From Rhynchopus euleeides (taxonomy: Eukaryota; Euglenozoa; Diplonemea; Diplonemida; Diplonemidae), in the NCBI GenBank assembly GCA_963210315.1, contig OY723303.1, positions 248,001-312,000 of the forward strand: a stretch of DNA of 64,000 nt. The letters are read 5' to 3'. Position numbers and translations under genes: made by a program. Below the pieces are notes generated by a model. That model had not been told where the DNA came from and ran no database searches. It saw only the letters and a list, made by a program, of their open reading frames with translations. Below are positions 32,091-42,881 of this stretch, one piece after another. Each line of letters begins with the position of its first letter. Positions within the stretch are counted from its first letter, which is position 1.

Positions 32091-32812
32091 GTTGCGTGAG
32101 GTCAATACAGATGATGCTTGGGTGGGAAGCTGGGGCGGGGCAGTCTCCGCGTGTAGCTCCCCGGCACCTCCTGCATACGCAGTGTGTGATATATGTGACG
32201 CACAAAACAAGTTCTCTTCGCAACGCTACGCTATTGCGTCCAAGAGAGAGAGAGGGGGGGGGGGGGGTGTGTGCCTCTGCTGGGTTCTCGGGGAAACATA
32301 ACATCCGGAAGTGGTTGTTGCGTGTGATTGGCAGGCGCATAAGACTGTGCGTGACAGGGGAAGCACTGAGTACTTCCCCTATCGCTGCATTTTCGCCTGA
32401 CACGCGTCCTTTTTGTTGTGAGAACCCAGGCAAGGGTATCGGCCAACTGAATCGCTGCTCGCTAAACTCTCGGAAAAGAAGAAGGGAATATTGTTCGCTG
32501 AACACAGGCAATTTTTCTCTCGTGACAACGCATTGCAGCATGCCGAGACAAATACAAACTGCAGCATTTGTTTGGAAGGCCCCACCCCCCGCCTATGGGA
32601 TGTAATGTTTTACAGAAGATGCCGGGGGGTGCATCAAACGCCTGCCCGTTTGTCGTCGAATATATCGTCACCTGACACCTCGGCGACGCGCATCGCACTG
32701 CCTCATCATATCGGCTGACAATCGCCCACGACCCCCTCCCCCCTGCGCACCACGCGAGGCTGCCCTGCTCCGCGGCGATCCTCTTCCTGGGAGCGCCCCC
32801 CCCCCCCCCCCC
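32091..32812. other. Spacer after the microsatellite
   Basis: Contains another GA plus G-run near 32243-32268 and a C-run near 32797-32812. No coding feature or repeat copy could be supported. Confidence 0.4.
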
Positions 32813-32814
32813 TA

Positions 32815-33951
32815 GGGGGGGCTAAAACCGGGAGTAAACCCAAATTTTCAACTTCGCCGCAGAGAGGCCCCCAAGGGCACCAAAAGGCCAGAAACACCCC
32901 ATATCACCCCGGAAATCCGGTATCTGCCCGAAATAGGCCCAAATTCCGCCCGGAAAGCTCATTTTTTGCGTCTCCAATTTTTTGGCACAGATGTGGTACC
33001 GGTGCTGTGCCAGTTTACAGCGGCTGCTTGCAACATACAGCGAAACCTGTGGTCGAAGCAACCGAATGGTTCATCGGTCAAGCTCTACTTGATGACGCGG
33101 ATTGATGTAACAGCATCATGTACCGAGGGGCGACAAGCAGCACCGCGAGGTGGGGGCAGAGGCCAAAGTGCACCCGTTTTTGCACTGAGAAGGTTGGTAT
33201 CCCTTGTAGATTGAGGTTCCGGAGATGATGGGCACGCACTATGGGCGGAAGCAGGACGCTGCTCAGAGGGTTTATCCGTTCCGACGCCATTCAGAGGTGG
33301 CAATAGCTCAGCGACCTCGATATCCCCCACAGTGAGCACTTGATGCCCTGCTCTCATTGAGAGTAATCAAATAGCGGCCCTTGCCATTCTAATGGCGGCT
33401 ACGCCCTCAAATAATTGAAGGCGACAAGGAACCTGCTGGTGAGCTGAGCGCCACTCGGATCGAGAACGTTTTCCTTCTCGTGGATAAGCTCGTCTCCCTC
33501 CTCCGGGAGATGCACCGGAGTGGCTGGCGCAGTTCATGTCGTGCCAGCCAGCATTGGGGTACGTGAAAAAGGTACGGTGGCACGCCAACGACGATAAACA
33601 CACCTTGCCGATCTTAAAAACTGTGAAGGGGGCGGAACACGATCGAAGTGGCTCAATCATGACTACATTGATGCAATGGTGACATATGACGTCAAGCCGC
33701 AGTGCCTGCAGAAAGGAGTGCCCGCCGGCTGTTTTTCTCGGGCCATTCAGGTACCGCATCTGGTACCACATCTGTGCCAACTGAAAAAAATCGCGTTTCT
33801 GGGCCTCTCTGGGCCACACAGGTCACCAAAACCCCCCAGAAACACGTTTCTGGACTGGTTTGGGTCGGTTTGTAGCATTGATTTCATGTTTAGGGGTGCT
33901 CCCTGAAAAAGTGGGGTTTACTCCCGTTTTTTGGGTTGAATTAGCCCCCCC
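32815..33951. mobile_element. 1.14-kb oligo-G-capped TIR element
   Basis: Flanked by TA (32813-32814, 33952-33953). The left end is GGGGGGGGCTAAAACCGGGAGTAAACCC in type and the right end is its inverse with a 10-bp offset (CTAATTCAACCC before the GGGAGTAAACCC part). The right 716 bp are repeated at 20886-21607. Small open frames (around 33420-33560 plus strand) are shared by both copies but have no recognised domain. Probably non-autonomous. Confidence 0.75.
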
Positions 33952-34208
33952 TACCCCCCCCCCTCCACCCACAAAGGGCCCAGCAAACAACAACACAACA
34001 GCAGCCAAAACACGCAAAGCACCGGTGGGGAGGGAAGCCGCTGCGTCCCCCTCGACCCACACCAACAGCAACAGCCCGGTGGAGCCAAGCAAGCGCTCCA
34101 CAACGTGCCCCACCCCACACAACCATGCGTAGGCCGAGGCACCCAGACGAACCACATGGGCACCGGCAACTGCATCATGCCAACCCCTCGCTGGAGAAAC
34201 TCTTTTGC
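33952..34208. other. Spacer downstream of the coiled-coil gene
   Basis: Starts with a C-run at the element end, then CAACAACAC-type sequence. It probably contains the 3' UTR of the gene on the minus strand. Confidence 0.4.
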
Positions 34209-34272
34209 CTACACCGTGTCTGCTTTCGGAGCCCGGATTGGCGGGAGTGTGGGGATTGTTTCTGGGCTTTGC

Positions 34273-34307
<35 letters not shown>

Positions 34308-36461
34308 CTGTTGTTGCCCTTTCGGAGCCTTCGGCGCCTGGCTGCCGCCACCGCCACGCTCATTCCCCGGCTTCTGCGAGAGGAAACCTGAAAACCGATC
34401 CTTCGGCTGCCGCAACGGGGAGGGGGACCTGTCGGGCGGGCTCGGAATCAGCTCACCCCCCGCCTTCCGCAGGTGGTACTTTGGGTCGGGGGGGCGGTAG
34501 CTCCCAGGGTTGCGCCGGTTCTGCCGCGTCTCGTGGCTTTTGGCAATCTTGGCCATCTCCTGCAGCCGCTTCAGCACAGGGCGCTCCCCAATGGTGTCGC
34601 CGACAGCAGCCTGCGCGCCTAGCAGGTCAGGAATGTCCAGCTCGGGCTGTTTGGCCTCGATGTTGGTTGACTTTCCTTGGCGGAACACCTGGTTCATCTT
34701 CTCATTCAACACGCCAATCGCCTCCACGCATGTCGTCAGCAAGGCATATCCCGTCCGCCGCCCCGACTTGAGCCCCGCAGGGAACGCCTGCTCCCTCACA
34801 CCGGCCCCGCCGAGGGCCGCCTTCGTCACCTTCCCCAGCTGCAGGATTGCGGTATCCATCTCCACCTCCTCGTTCTTCGTCATCCCGGTGCCCGTTGAAT
34901 TCCTCCCCACCGCGACCGAAACCATGTCGGGTGTGAAGGTGTTCGTCGCCGCGCTCGTCAGCGGGGTGGCGAGAGTCATGGTGCTCTTCTGTGAGAACAT
35001 ATGCTTCCCCTTGCAGGGCCCGCCACAGAAGGTGCGCGTCTCCGGGCCCTTGGAGGTGTAGGACCCGATCTGATCGCGCATAACCATTCGGATCAGCTTC
35101 AGCATGACACCCAGAGATTTGTCGAGGGCGTGGCTGAACTCGCCAGTTCGTTTGTTCATCAGCTTGACGAGTTCCGGAGGCAAGTAGTGCTGCGGGATTA
35201 GATCCATCGCTGAGGGAAGCTTCTGCGTGACAAACTCGCTCAGCTCGGTGAAGACAGAGTTGGCAAGCCGCGACGCTTCCTCGATAAGCTCCAGTTGTTT
35301 GTCCGTCACGACACGGTGGGACAACCCCTCCTGCTTGAGGACAAACGCTGCAACGTCCTGCGTCTCCGTCTCCAGCACCGACCGGTCGGATCTCGGGAAG
35401 CTGATGTGGGTATACCCGTTTGACATGACGGCGTTCATATGCTTCCTGAAGGAGTTCTGCAGCTGCGAAAGCGTTGCGCCCTTGTCATTCCCGTCGAAGT
35501 CGAGGGCTGCCATCTCCTCCGCCTCGCGCGACTCCAGCGGATGCGTCAGGATGCAGCGCTTCATCATTTTGGACCTGCCGACCCCAGGCCCCGCCCTGAG
35601 GGCCCCTCCCCCTCCCCCTCCCTCTCCCCCCGCGTAGCCCCCGCCATCGTGGGCCATCATATACCGATCCGCCGAATCGTTCAGCTCTTCCTGCAGCTGC
35701 TCCAGCTTCGCTTCGCACTGCTCCAGGGACTCCTGCGTGATGTCGATCTTCAGCTGCTGATCCCGGATCGTGGCGTTGAGCTCCTGCTCGAGCTTCTCCC
35801 TCTCGGCGAGCTCCGCTTCGAACCGGACAACCGCCTCGATGAGGCGAGTGTTTTCCACCTTCGCCTCCTCAAAGAGCTGCTCCAGCGTCTCGCATCGCGA
35901 CGCGAGGTGGCGGACCTCGTCCTTCGCATCATCTGTTACCGCCTTCATCTGCAGCAGCTCCGCCATCAGGAGCTTGATCTCTTCCCTGTCGTGCTCTGCC
36001 TGCGTCTTCAGGGTTGTATTTTCGTCGTTCAGCTTGAAACACTTCTCCGCCTCGTCGCGGAGGTCCCGCGTCAGAGCCTGGTTGAGGGAGTTGAGGTTGC
36101 TGTTCTTCTTGTTAGCGCTCACAAGCAGCGATTTGTAAGACGCGCTCTTCACCTGGAGGAGGCGTTCACGCTGCTCGACAGCCTGCAGGATCTCGATGGG
36201 AACCATCGTCGGCTTCTCCTCGTTTGGCAGCAGGAAGACAGTCTCGATGTTGGAGTGCTGCGGGCGGAACCTGTCGGAGTGGAGGAGCTCCAGCATCGCC
36301 TGGCTGCTGACATCCCGGTAGACAATATCGTCATCCCCTGCGGCTGCAGCAGCAGAGAGGTTGTTCGCTATCGCAAGGTCCCCCTTCCGCCTTTTCCGCA
36401 CCTGCTCCAGAGCACGCTGCTCATTGCGGTATGACGCTGGTTTGGCTGTTGCAGACGGCAT
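34209..36461 (-). CDS. Large coiled-coil protein, 750 aa, with C-terminal polyQ
   Basis: ATG at 36461 (MPSATAKPASYRNEQ) in a single uninterrupted exon. Residues about 90-275 are a strong coiled coil with Leu/Glu/Lys heptads (for example LEQLFEEAKVENTRLIEAV and EQCEAKLEQLQEELN). A Gly-rich hinge follows (about 280-300). Then comes a helical globular part to about 640, with a Cys pair (FCGGPCKG), a Thr/Ser-rich segment and NKRTGEFSHALDKSLGVM. The tail is Pro/Arg-rich, followed by 16 Gln and a short PETIPTLPPIRAPK end. The Gln run comes from a CTG/TTG-type repeat at about 34270-34317. A structural or cytoskeletal role is plausible. No family was recognised. Confidence 0.8.
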
Positions 36462-37923
36462 CTTGATGAAAGGTGGGGAGGAAGGGAGGAAGGGATAGAG
36501 GGAATAGTGAGATAGAAATAAAAGCCCTCTTCTGTTGCGTTGGTTGGAGCTTCAAGGGGTGGGGGGGGGGGGGGATCAGCGAACGCCAGCGGCACGGTGT
36601 TTCAGGTCACCTTGAGAAAGATGAAAAATTCGCTCGTTTCGCACACGAGATGCTGATCAGCTGCAGGTCATCAGAGGGCTGATCAGCAGATCAGCAGGTC
36701 TCCCTGCATGTCACGCAGGGAGGGGAAGGGGGGGTGGGGGTGGGGGCCACGCGTTAAAACGCGGGCCGTGGATCCTGTCGGGGGGTGGGGTGTCTGTGAG
36801 GCAGGAGGCACAGACATGGCGTGAGACACCGAGAAGCAACCCAGAGCAGAGCAGAGCACAGCACGCGCGCCTCGGAAAACACCACACCCCCACTGGCACA
36901 GGAGGTAGTGCAGACCTGTGAGGCTGAAACCGCCCCACACACGCCGGCGATGGTTCGCTCTTGCTGGCCGGGCGGGACCACGTTCCATAGTACAGTAGAA
37001 AGGCATCGGCAAACCCACCCTCTCTCCGCCAGAGAAAAAAGCCTGCATGTGGACTGTGTGCTCCCACAGTGCCAGACGTAGCACAAATACTTCACCCACT
37101 GTGTGTCCCTGCGGCTTCCAGGGTAAACAACGCCCTAAAGGTAAAGGCAAGATCCCGCCGGCGGTGGAAGGGATTCACCGACAAACCTCCCTCCCGGACA
37201 GGTGGGTGTGCCATATCCATGACCTATTGGATCACGCGAATGCCGCCCCCCCCCCCCCCTAGGCCCTTGCATAGCCCCCGATTTTCTGTCACAAAACCCA
37301 TTTTTTGGCCATTTTTTCAATTTTTGGGTCCAAATACCCCCCAAAACACCACCAAATGACTTTTGTGGGTCTCTCCCACCTGTTTCCGACCATTCCACCC
37401 CAATTTTCCAGCTTTTTTGGGGATCTTTCGGGTATTTTTGTCGGAAAAAGCCCCTCCCTTAGCCCTTTGGTACCTAACGACACACATGTATCCCCTCTCC
37501 CACCATCTTTCGTTCGGCGGCTATTCCGCGCTCTTTTCAACGCGTCGTCGCGAAGATTGCGCCTCAGTATCAGCAGGCTCAATCTCCGGCTTCCAGTGTG
37601 TGTCCCCCCTCCTTTACAGCGCAACGAGGAGGAGAGCGAAACCGTGTGGTGTCACGTAGTGCAAGAGTAGGATAGCGGGCCCGGTTCCTCACGGTATGGT
37701 CCCTCGGGGCCAGGCTGCGATGCCAGCACGCTAACCCAAATTGCAATACGGTGAAGGGTGAAAAGGGGTGAAGCGAAAGGGAAGAGAAGACGTGCACCCG
37801 AGCACATAGTCACCACCTGCGCGTCACCCGGTTGCCGTGAGGGCTGCGCGGCATGGCCACTGCGACGGCGACGGGGGCCTGTGGCTCCCCATCGCCGCCA
37901 GGGCCCAAGGGGTTCGGGCGGGC
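36462..37923. other. Spacer with homopolymers, no gene supported
   Basis: A G-run lies near 36560-36573 and a C-run with CTAGG near 37244-37262. Competing ORFs on both strands at 36683-37150 and 37305-37670 have skewed composition and no domains. The promoter of the coiled-coil gene should lie just above 36461, but no motif is recognisable. Confidence 0.4.
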
Positions 37924-38698
37924 CTACGACTGCTCCAGAGGGGCGACCCGCTCCCTGAGGGGAACGTTACGGTGTGGGGTGAGTGATCTTTCGCCTGAAC
38001 GGGGCCTTGGGGGGTAGACTGCGTCAACGGACACGCCGTTGGGAGGGGAGGTAATAGCAGAGGGTGCGGCCGGGTCAGCGGCGCCCAGGTCAGCGTCAGC
38101 GATGGAATTGACCCTCGGCCTCTGGGCAGGCAGTACCGGGGTAGAACTGGTATGCGCCTCGAAGGCAGCGCGCTTCAGCTGCACCACAGCGGGGATGGCG
38201 GCCGGGTGCCGCGGGTGCCGTCGGGTGAGAGCCTCCCACGAGGCTGCATCAGGTGGCGGTGGGGTGAGCCCGGGGAGCACACGGTGTAGGCCAGCCCCTT
38301 CAGCACAGCTGGAGGGGTGGCGGGCTCGGGGACAGCGGTACACGGGGTTGCCTCAGGGGAGGGCTGAGGCACAGGGACATGGGGTGGCGGGGCGGAGGGG
38401 AGAGCCTCCACATGCGTCACGTGCGGCGGTGGGGTGCAGGGGATGGCTTCCACAGGGCTGCAGAGGCAGGCGCGGTCGTCTCTGGGGAGGACGGGGTCGT
38501 AGTCACAGGGGGCGCCGGGATAGAGGTACACACACCACGTGCATCTTTACAAATTAGTGGAGACACACACCGAGCACTTGCTCTTGATGTGATATCCACT
38601 GTCACACTCACCCTCCCACCGCCGTCGAGGTTGATGGGATTCACCGCGCCTGCCGCAATCTGGACGCCCACCTCCCCAGAGCCCAGGTGTCGAGGCAT
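37924..38698 (-). CDS. Possible proline-rich protein gene, frames shifting
   Basis: Three overlapping minus-strand frames have coherent Pro/Ala/Ser/Thr-rich composition. The first starts with an ATG at 38698 (MPRHLGSGEVGVQIAAG...) to about 38420. The second spans about 38530-38180 (PPPHVTHVEALPSAPPPHVPV). The third runs about 38340-37924 (ADADLGAADPAAPSAITSPP). Introns or frameshifts would be needed to join them. The ATG is only about 10 bp from the edge of the duplicated block, so the gene may be cut by that event. Function unknown. Confidence 0.3.
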
Positions 38699-39239
38699 GA
38701 ACTATTCCCTCCCAGAACCGCAGACAATTGATTTTTTGAGCTCCGTGCGGATCGGAGTGGGGCCTATCAAATGCATATGTGTTGCAGGGCCAGAGAGCCT
38801 AGAGCCCACGGCGGCTACTTCCACAATGTTCCCACGTTGTGTCAGTTGAGTGCGGTGAGTTGAGGCCGTACAGCTGTTGTGGGGGGCAACCTCTCTCCGA
38901 GCTTGAAAAATCCTTTGCATGCGACTCCGGAAATGAGCGATTGGCAGCATCTCTTTTCCGTTGAATCGCTGCCTCCTGAACACAAAAGCGAAAGGCCTCA
39001 TGAGGGTGAGGCATGCTGAGACGCCTCCTGCTGAGCCACACATGGTGGCTCAGAGAAGCAACCGAGAAGGGGTAGTGCTAGAGAGAAGGAGAAGAAGAAG
39101 CGGCACAGAGTGTTGACTCCTGCTGCCCAATCAACAGCACTGCAGAATCGTGCAACCGGGCAGCTCTCAGCGGCAGAGGGCAACGCAACACGCCCCCTGA
39201 TGCAGCCCTCAACGCAACACGATGCGTGGGCACACCATT

Positions 39240-39560
39240 ACATGTGATGACTTGCAGCAGCAAGTATCTCGCGGTCTTCCTTCAGGCTGTCGTCTGCGTG
39301 ACGGAATGAGTCCCCATCTTGTTGAACTGCAGCAAGAACGATCTCACGATCACCCTTCAGGCTGTCGTCTGCGTAATAGAGTGAGTGCCCACATTGTTGA
39401 ACTGCAGCAAGAACGATCTCACGATCACCCTTCAGGTTGTCGTCTGCGTAATAGAGTGAGTACCCCTGATGTTGAACTGCAGCAAGAATGAACTCACGAT
39501 CACCCTTCAGGTTGTCGTCTGCGTACTGGAGTGCGACCCAATGGTGTTGAACTGCAGCAA
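39240..39560 (-). pseudogene. Trailing DUF4116-type repeats in copy 2
   Basis: About four 75-bp units on the minus strand between 39560 and the TAA at about 39238-39240, separated from the main gene by the 0.8-kb intervening block. This corresponds to 24430-24600 of copy 1 but with more units. They may be 3' exons or remnants. Confidence 0.4.
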
Positions 39561-40390
39561 GAACGTATTGACTTTGTTTATAGACTGACTCATCCAGAGG
39601 ATCCAGGGAGCCCGGCGCAATTGCCAGACCCCCCAGACGGCCAGAAGACGCCGGTCTTCGCCGGGGCGGACCCAGCTAAAAGCTAACAGCAAGAACAGCA
39701 ATAAAAAGGGAGAGCGTGCTCCTATCTCTGTGGGCTGGCGGGAAAAGGAGAAAAGGTAGAAAGGAAGGAAGCAATGTGCAACAAAATACGATTAATGCAC
39801 TCGTTTGTTAACACCGCGCCGGTCGCATAATGCTGCGGTCGGATGAACGATTGACTGATCAACTCCAACCCAGTGGGCGTAAAAAGGAGAAGACGGGAAC
39901 AACGGCTGGTCTAAACAGGACGAACGGACACTCACCACCACAGGGTATTCCAGAGGCGTTCCTGGTCGCGGCTCGACTGGTCGAACAACAGGTGACGGGC
40001 AAAAGATCGTGGTGAAAAAGAACTAAAAGTAGGAAGGCGAAGGAAGGCAAAGCCGGGGGATCCACGTGTGCGTTAAACTTGTCCCACGTGCGCGTGTGCG
40101 GTAAACTTGTCCCACGCGCCCCGGTGAAAAACACGTAACACGGTTGCCGCCCACAGTTTCTTCTGGCCACGCGGCGCGCTTCATGAGCGCCGCGTGCAGC
40201 CTGACTGGTCTTAGCGGCCTAAGCGAAACACCGGGTCTCCAGAGGGATACATCCAGCCTACACGCAATGCGCTACCTTAAGCCAAAGCGTGCAGCGTAGC
40301 TTACCTCAACGGTCTGTTCGCAAAGGCCCCCAGGGTTCACCACGTGGAGGTGCCAGCCGTAGTCGCCAGGTCCGCTCCCCTGACGACCCA

Positions 40391-41266
40391 TCACCCCTGA
40401 ACTGCAGCAAGAACGATCTCACGATCACCCTTCAGGCTGTCGTCTGCGTACTGGAGTGAGTCCCCATATTGTCGAACTGCAGCAAGAACGATCTCACGAT
40501 CACCCTTCAGGCTGTCGTCTGCGTACTGGAGTGAGTACCCCTGATGTTGAACTGCAGCAAGAACGATCTCACGATCACCCTTCAGGTTGTCGTCTGCGTA
40601 CTCGAGTGAGCGCCCATATTGTTGAACTGCAGCAAGAACGATCTCACGCTCACCCTTCAGGCTGTCGTCTGCGTACTCGAGTGAGTACCCATCTTGTTGA
40701 ACTGCTGCATGAACAAGTTCACGATCACCCTTCAGGCTGTCGTCTGCGTACTCGAGTGAGCGCCCACATTGTTGAACTGCAGCAAGAACGATCTCACGCT
40801 CACCCTTCAGGCTGTCGTCTGCGTACTGGAGCGAGCGCCCATCTTGTTGAACTGCTGCATGAACAAGTTCACGATCACCCTTCACCGTGGTGTGCGCATG
40901 TACGAACCAGTCTCGCACCCCTACCCCCTCATCCACTGCTTGAAGGACCTCATCGCGTGTCGTCACCCACAGCGGGACCTGCCACAGTTGCTTCTCCCCC
41001 TTGTGCACCGCATCGAGGTGACGGTCGGGACAGATGGTGACGTCAACCACGCATCCGGCTTCGACACCTGCATGGCCCAGAGGCTCGTCGTCACACACCG
41101 CTTTGCCCCCCACCGACAGATGCACGTCCTCTTCCTCCACACCAGCAGGGTAGCGGAACGCCTCGCGTGCTTCGAGCTTCAGCCTGTCGGGCTTCTCGTC
41201 CATCCCGATGTCGACAGCGTGCGTCACGCCTGTCGCCGCATCCGTCAGGAACACGTCCATAACCAT
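40391..41266 (-). CDS. Ubiquitin-like domain plus DUF4116-type repeats, 291 aa (copy 2)
   Basis: Two in-frame ATGs (41266 and 41260); the second is the one conserved in copy 1. The N-terminal domain is the same as in copy 1 with a few substitutions. Seven repeat units follow (KGDREIVLAAVQ, KGEREIVLAAVQ, KGDRELVHAAVQ variants, each with YADDSL or YADDNL), against ten in copy 1. The difference is exactly 75 residues, three units. The stop context (AAVQG then TGA) is identical. Both copies stay open, so both may be functional. Function is unknown, and DUF4116 proteins have no assigned activity. Confidence 0.8.
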   Translation of the reverse strand: MVMDVFLTDAATGVTHAVDIGMDEKPDRLKLEAREAFRYPAGVEEEDVHLSVGGKAVCDDEPLGHAGVEAGCVVDVTICPDRHLDAVHKGEKQLWQVPLWVTTRDEVLQAVDEGVGVRDWFVHAHTTVKGDRELVHAAVQQDGRSLQYADDSLKGEREIVLAAVQQCGRSLEYADDSLKGDRELVHAAVQQDGYSLEYADDSLKGEREIVLAAVQQYGRSLEYADDNLKGDREIVLAAVQHQGYSLQYADDSLKGDREIVLAAVRQYGDSLQYADDSLKGDREIVLAAVQG

Positions 41267-41361
41267 GCCTGTGAAAAGTTAGCAGCGCCCTGCAGGGTGG
41301 TGTGGCTCTGTGTGTGTGTGTTGCAATCAATCAGGAGGCTTGCGCCCGCTCAGCGGGGTGC

Positions 41362-41565
41362 ATGGTCATAAAGACGATTCTCATCAGGTGCACGTGTGTG
41401 ATACTACGTCGTGCGCAGTTTCACGACCTGGTGGACACTCCACTGCCTGATGGTGGGAACATCTCCGAGGAGATCATCCAAGCCGCGATCGAGATTGTCG
41501 CCATCTCCCGACAACCGATCCGCACAACCGCGGATATCCCCGTTCCGACGAACAGGCACACTTAG
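41362..41565 (+). CDS. Small conserved ORF opposite the DUF4116 gene (copy 2)
   Basis: Partner of 27082-27285, with Ala to Thr and Lys to Asn changes and at least two synonymous changes in this frame. The mild excess of silent change is compatible with coding, but numbers are too small, and the complementary strand is also open. Confidence 0.25.
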   Translation: MVIKTILIRCTCVILRRAQFHDLVDTPLPDGGNISEEIIQAAIEIVAISRQPIRTTADIPVPTNRHT

Positions 41566-41763
41566 GAAATCTGTCGATTCGCTGGCATTTTGCACGCATC
41601 TCCCAGAAAGGGAAGCGCAGATGGAGTGGGGATGGTGGGCGTTGTGGGGAGGGGGGGGAGACGACCCGATCGTGACACCTTTTTTTAACACAATAATGGA
41701 AGTGCGGCGTCCCCACCCCCCCACCCCCCACCCCCACCCCCGTCCACCCCCTCCAGACACACA

Positions 41764-42101
41764 TAATAATAATGATAATCATCCGATAATCGTCCGATAA
41801 TGTATCCGATTCGGATGCACTGTATGCCTAGGGGGGGGGGGGGGTTTGCAATACCAGCTGCGTCGTCATTTCGAGTCTTCCGTGTCTTTGCCTCTCCTCC
41901 ACCCGGTGCGGAGCGAGGATCTTTGGAACCTGGGGTTAGCTCCCAAGCAGACACAGCTGGCGCTGCGCACACAACACGCCGCTTCACAGATCAATGAAAA
42001 AAGCTGAGGCCCGGTGGCCGAGCCAGCAATATGGGAATCGTTGGGTCAGGGGTACAAGTAGGAGTGGGGAGGGGGGTGGGTGGGGAGCAGAGAGAAAGGG
42101 G
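41764..42101. other. Spacer with ATAATCGTCCGATAAT words and G-run
   Basis: Short AT-rich palindromic words (CCGATAATCGTCCGATAATG) lie at about 41780-41810, followed by CCTAGGGGGGGGGGGGGG at 41826-41843, which resembles a capped-element end. No gene is supported. Confidence 0.4.
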
Positions 42102-42305
42102 AACTCGTACTCATTTCGCCATATTGTAGACACCCTGTCCAGCAACTGGGAGAACAGTTCCGGACGACGTTTTGTTGAGCTAACACTTGCTGTATCAAGG
42201 CCGTGTTGAGGCCCTGTGAAGTGGCATGAAGGTGCCAAAATAAAAGCTTCAGTTATACGATTCCCTTCGTTACTTCACGACTTCGCGACGCTTTGTCGTT
42301 CCGAA
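42102..42305. repeat. M repeat copy 1 (about 205 bp)
   Basis: Shares with 52149-52314, 54653-54742 and 57804-58009 the blocks TCGTACTC(C/A)TTTCGC, ACACCCTGTCCAGCAACTG, GGGAGAACAGTTCCGGAC, TTGAGGCCCTGTG and a TTCGCGACTTCG hairpin. This copy has drifted (CGTTCCGAAC at the end). No ORF or RNA polymerase III boxes were certain. Confidence 0.7.
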
Positions 42306-42881
42306 CAATAAAGGTAAAAGGGGAAATTGTTGTTCCGAGACGACATAACAAACACCACGTGTGGGGGCATTGAAATAGACTTAGGAGAAAGCACAAGGCG
42401 GGGCCCAACGCCACGCGAGAAGGGGGGGTAGGGAAGGGTTCGGAAAATATTGCGAGGCAAATACAATCATCTCACTTGCACACAGCTCGACCTATTGTTG
42501 CCGGTCGAGGTATGTGCCTCGATACAGGCAGATGAAAGGGCAGTCGAGACAGGGGAAGGCGGGACACGAGGGGTGACCAGTCCGAATAGTCGCGCAGCGC
42601 ATCCACGCATGTCCCACGCCTGTTCTCAGGCCTCGAGGGAGGGAGGTAGGGTGGGTGGGGGTCCTGTGGAGTGTCCCAGCGTAAGCTGCCATGCCCGACT
42701 GCGACCCGAGGAAGGCTCGCAACAAAGGCCACAGTGATGGATGAACAAGCTGGCGGCTGGTTGCCACGGAACACGGGAAGACACCCGAAAAAAAGCGAAC
42801 ACAGACTGTCACAGCCGTCTTATTCAGCACGGACAATGTTTTGTTTGTTTTGTCGAGATTGTCGTGACACTCACAAAGACA
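42306..42881. other. Spacer downstream of the 606-aa gene
   Basis: No gene or repeat recognised. It should contain the 3' UTR of the minus-strand gene that ends at 42882. Confidence 0.4.

Larger units (their letters stand above)
38709..41763. repeat. Segmental duplication, copy 2 (3.06 kb)
   Basis: Direct repeat of 23902-27453 across coding and non-coding parts. This copy lacks the internal tandem duplication and has seven rather than ten 75-bp units in its gene. Near its end a C-rich tract (CCACCCCC repeats, about 41712-41745) is expanded relative to copy 1. Confidence 0.9.

Noticed and set aside
42005..42060. tRNA-like start GGTGGCCGAGC
   Set aside because: No T-loop GGTTCGAATCC or acceptor-stem partner follows, so no cloverleaf can be drawn.
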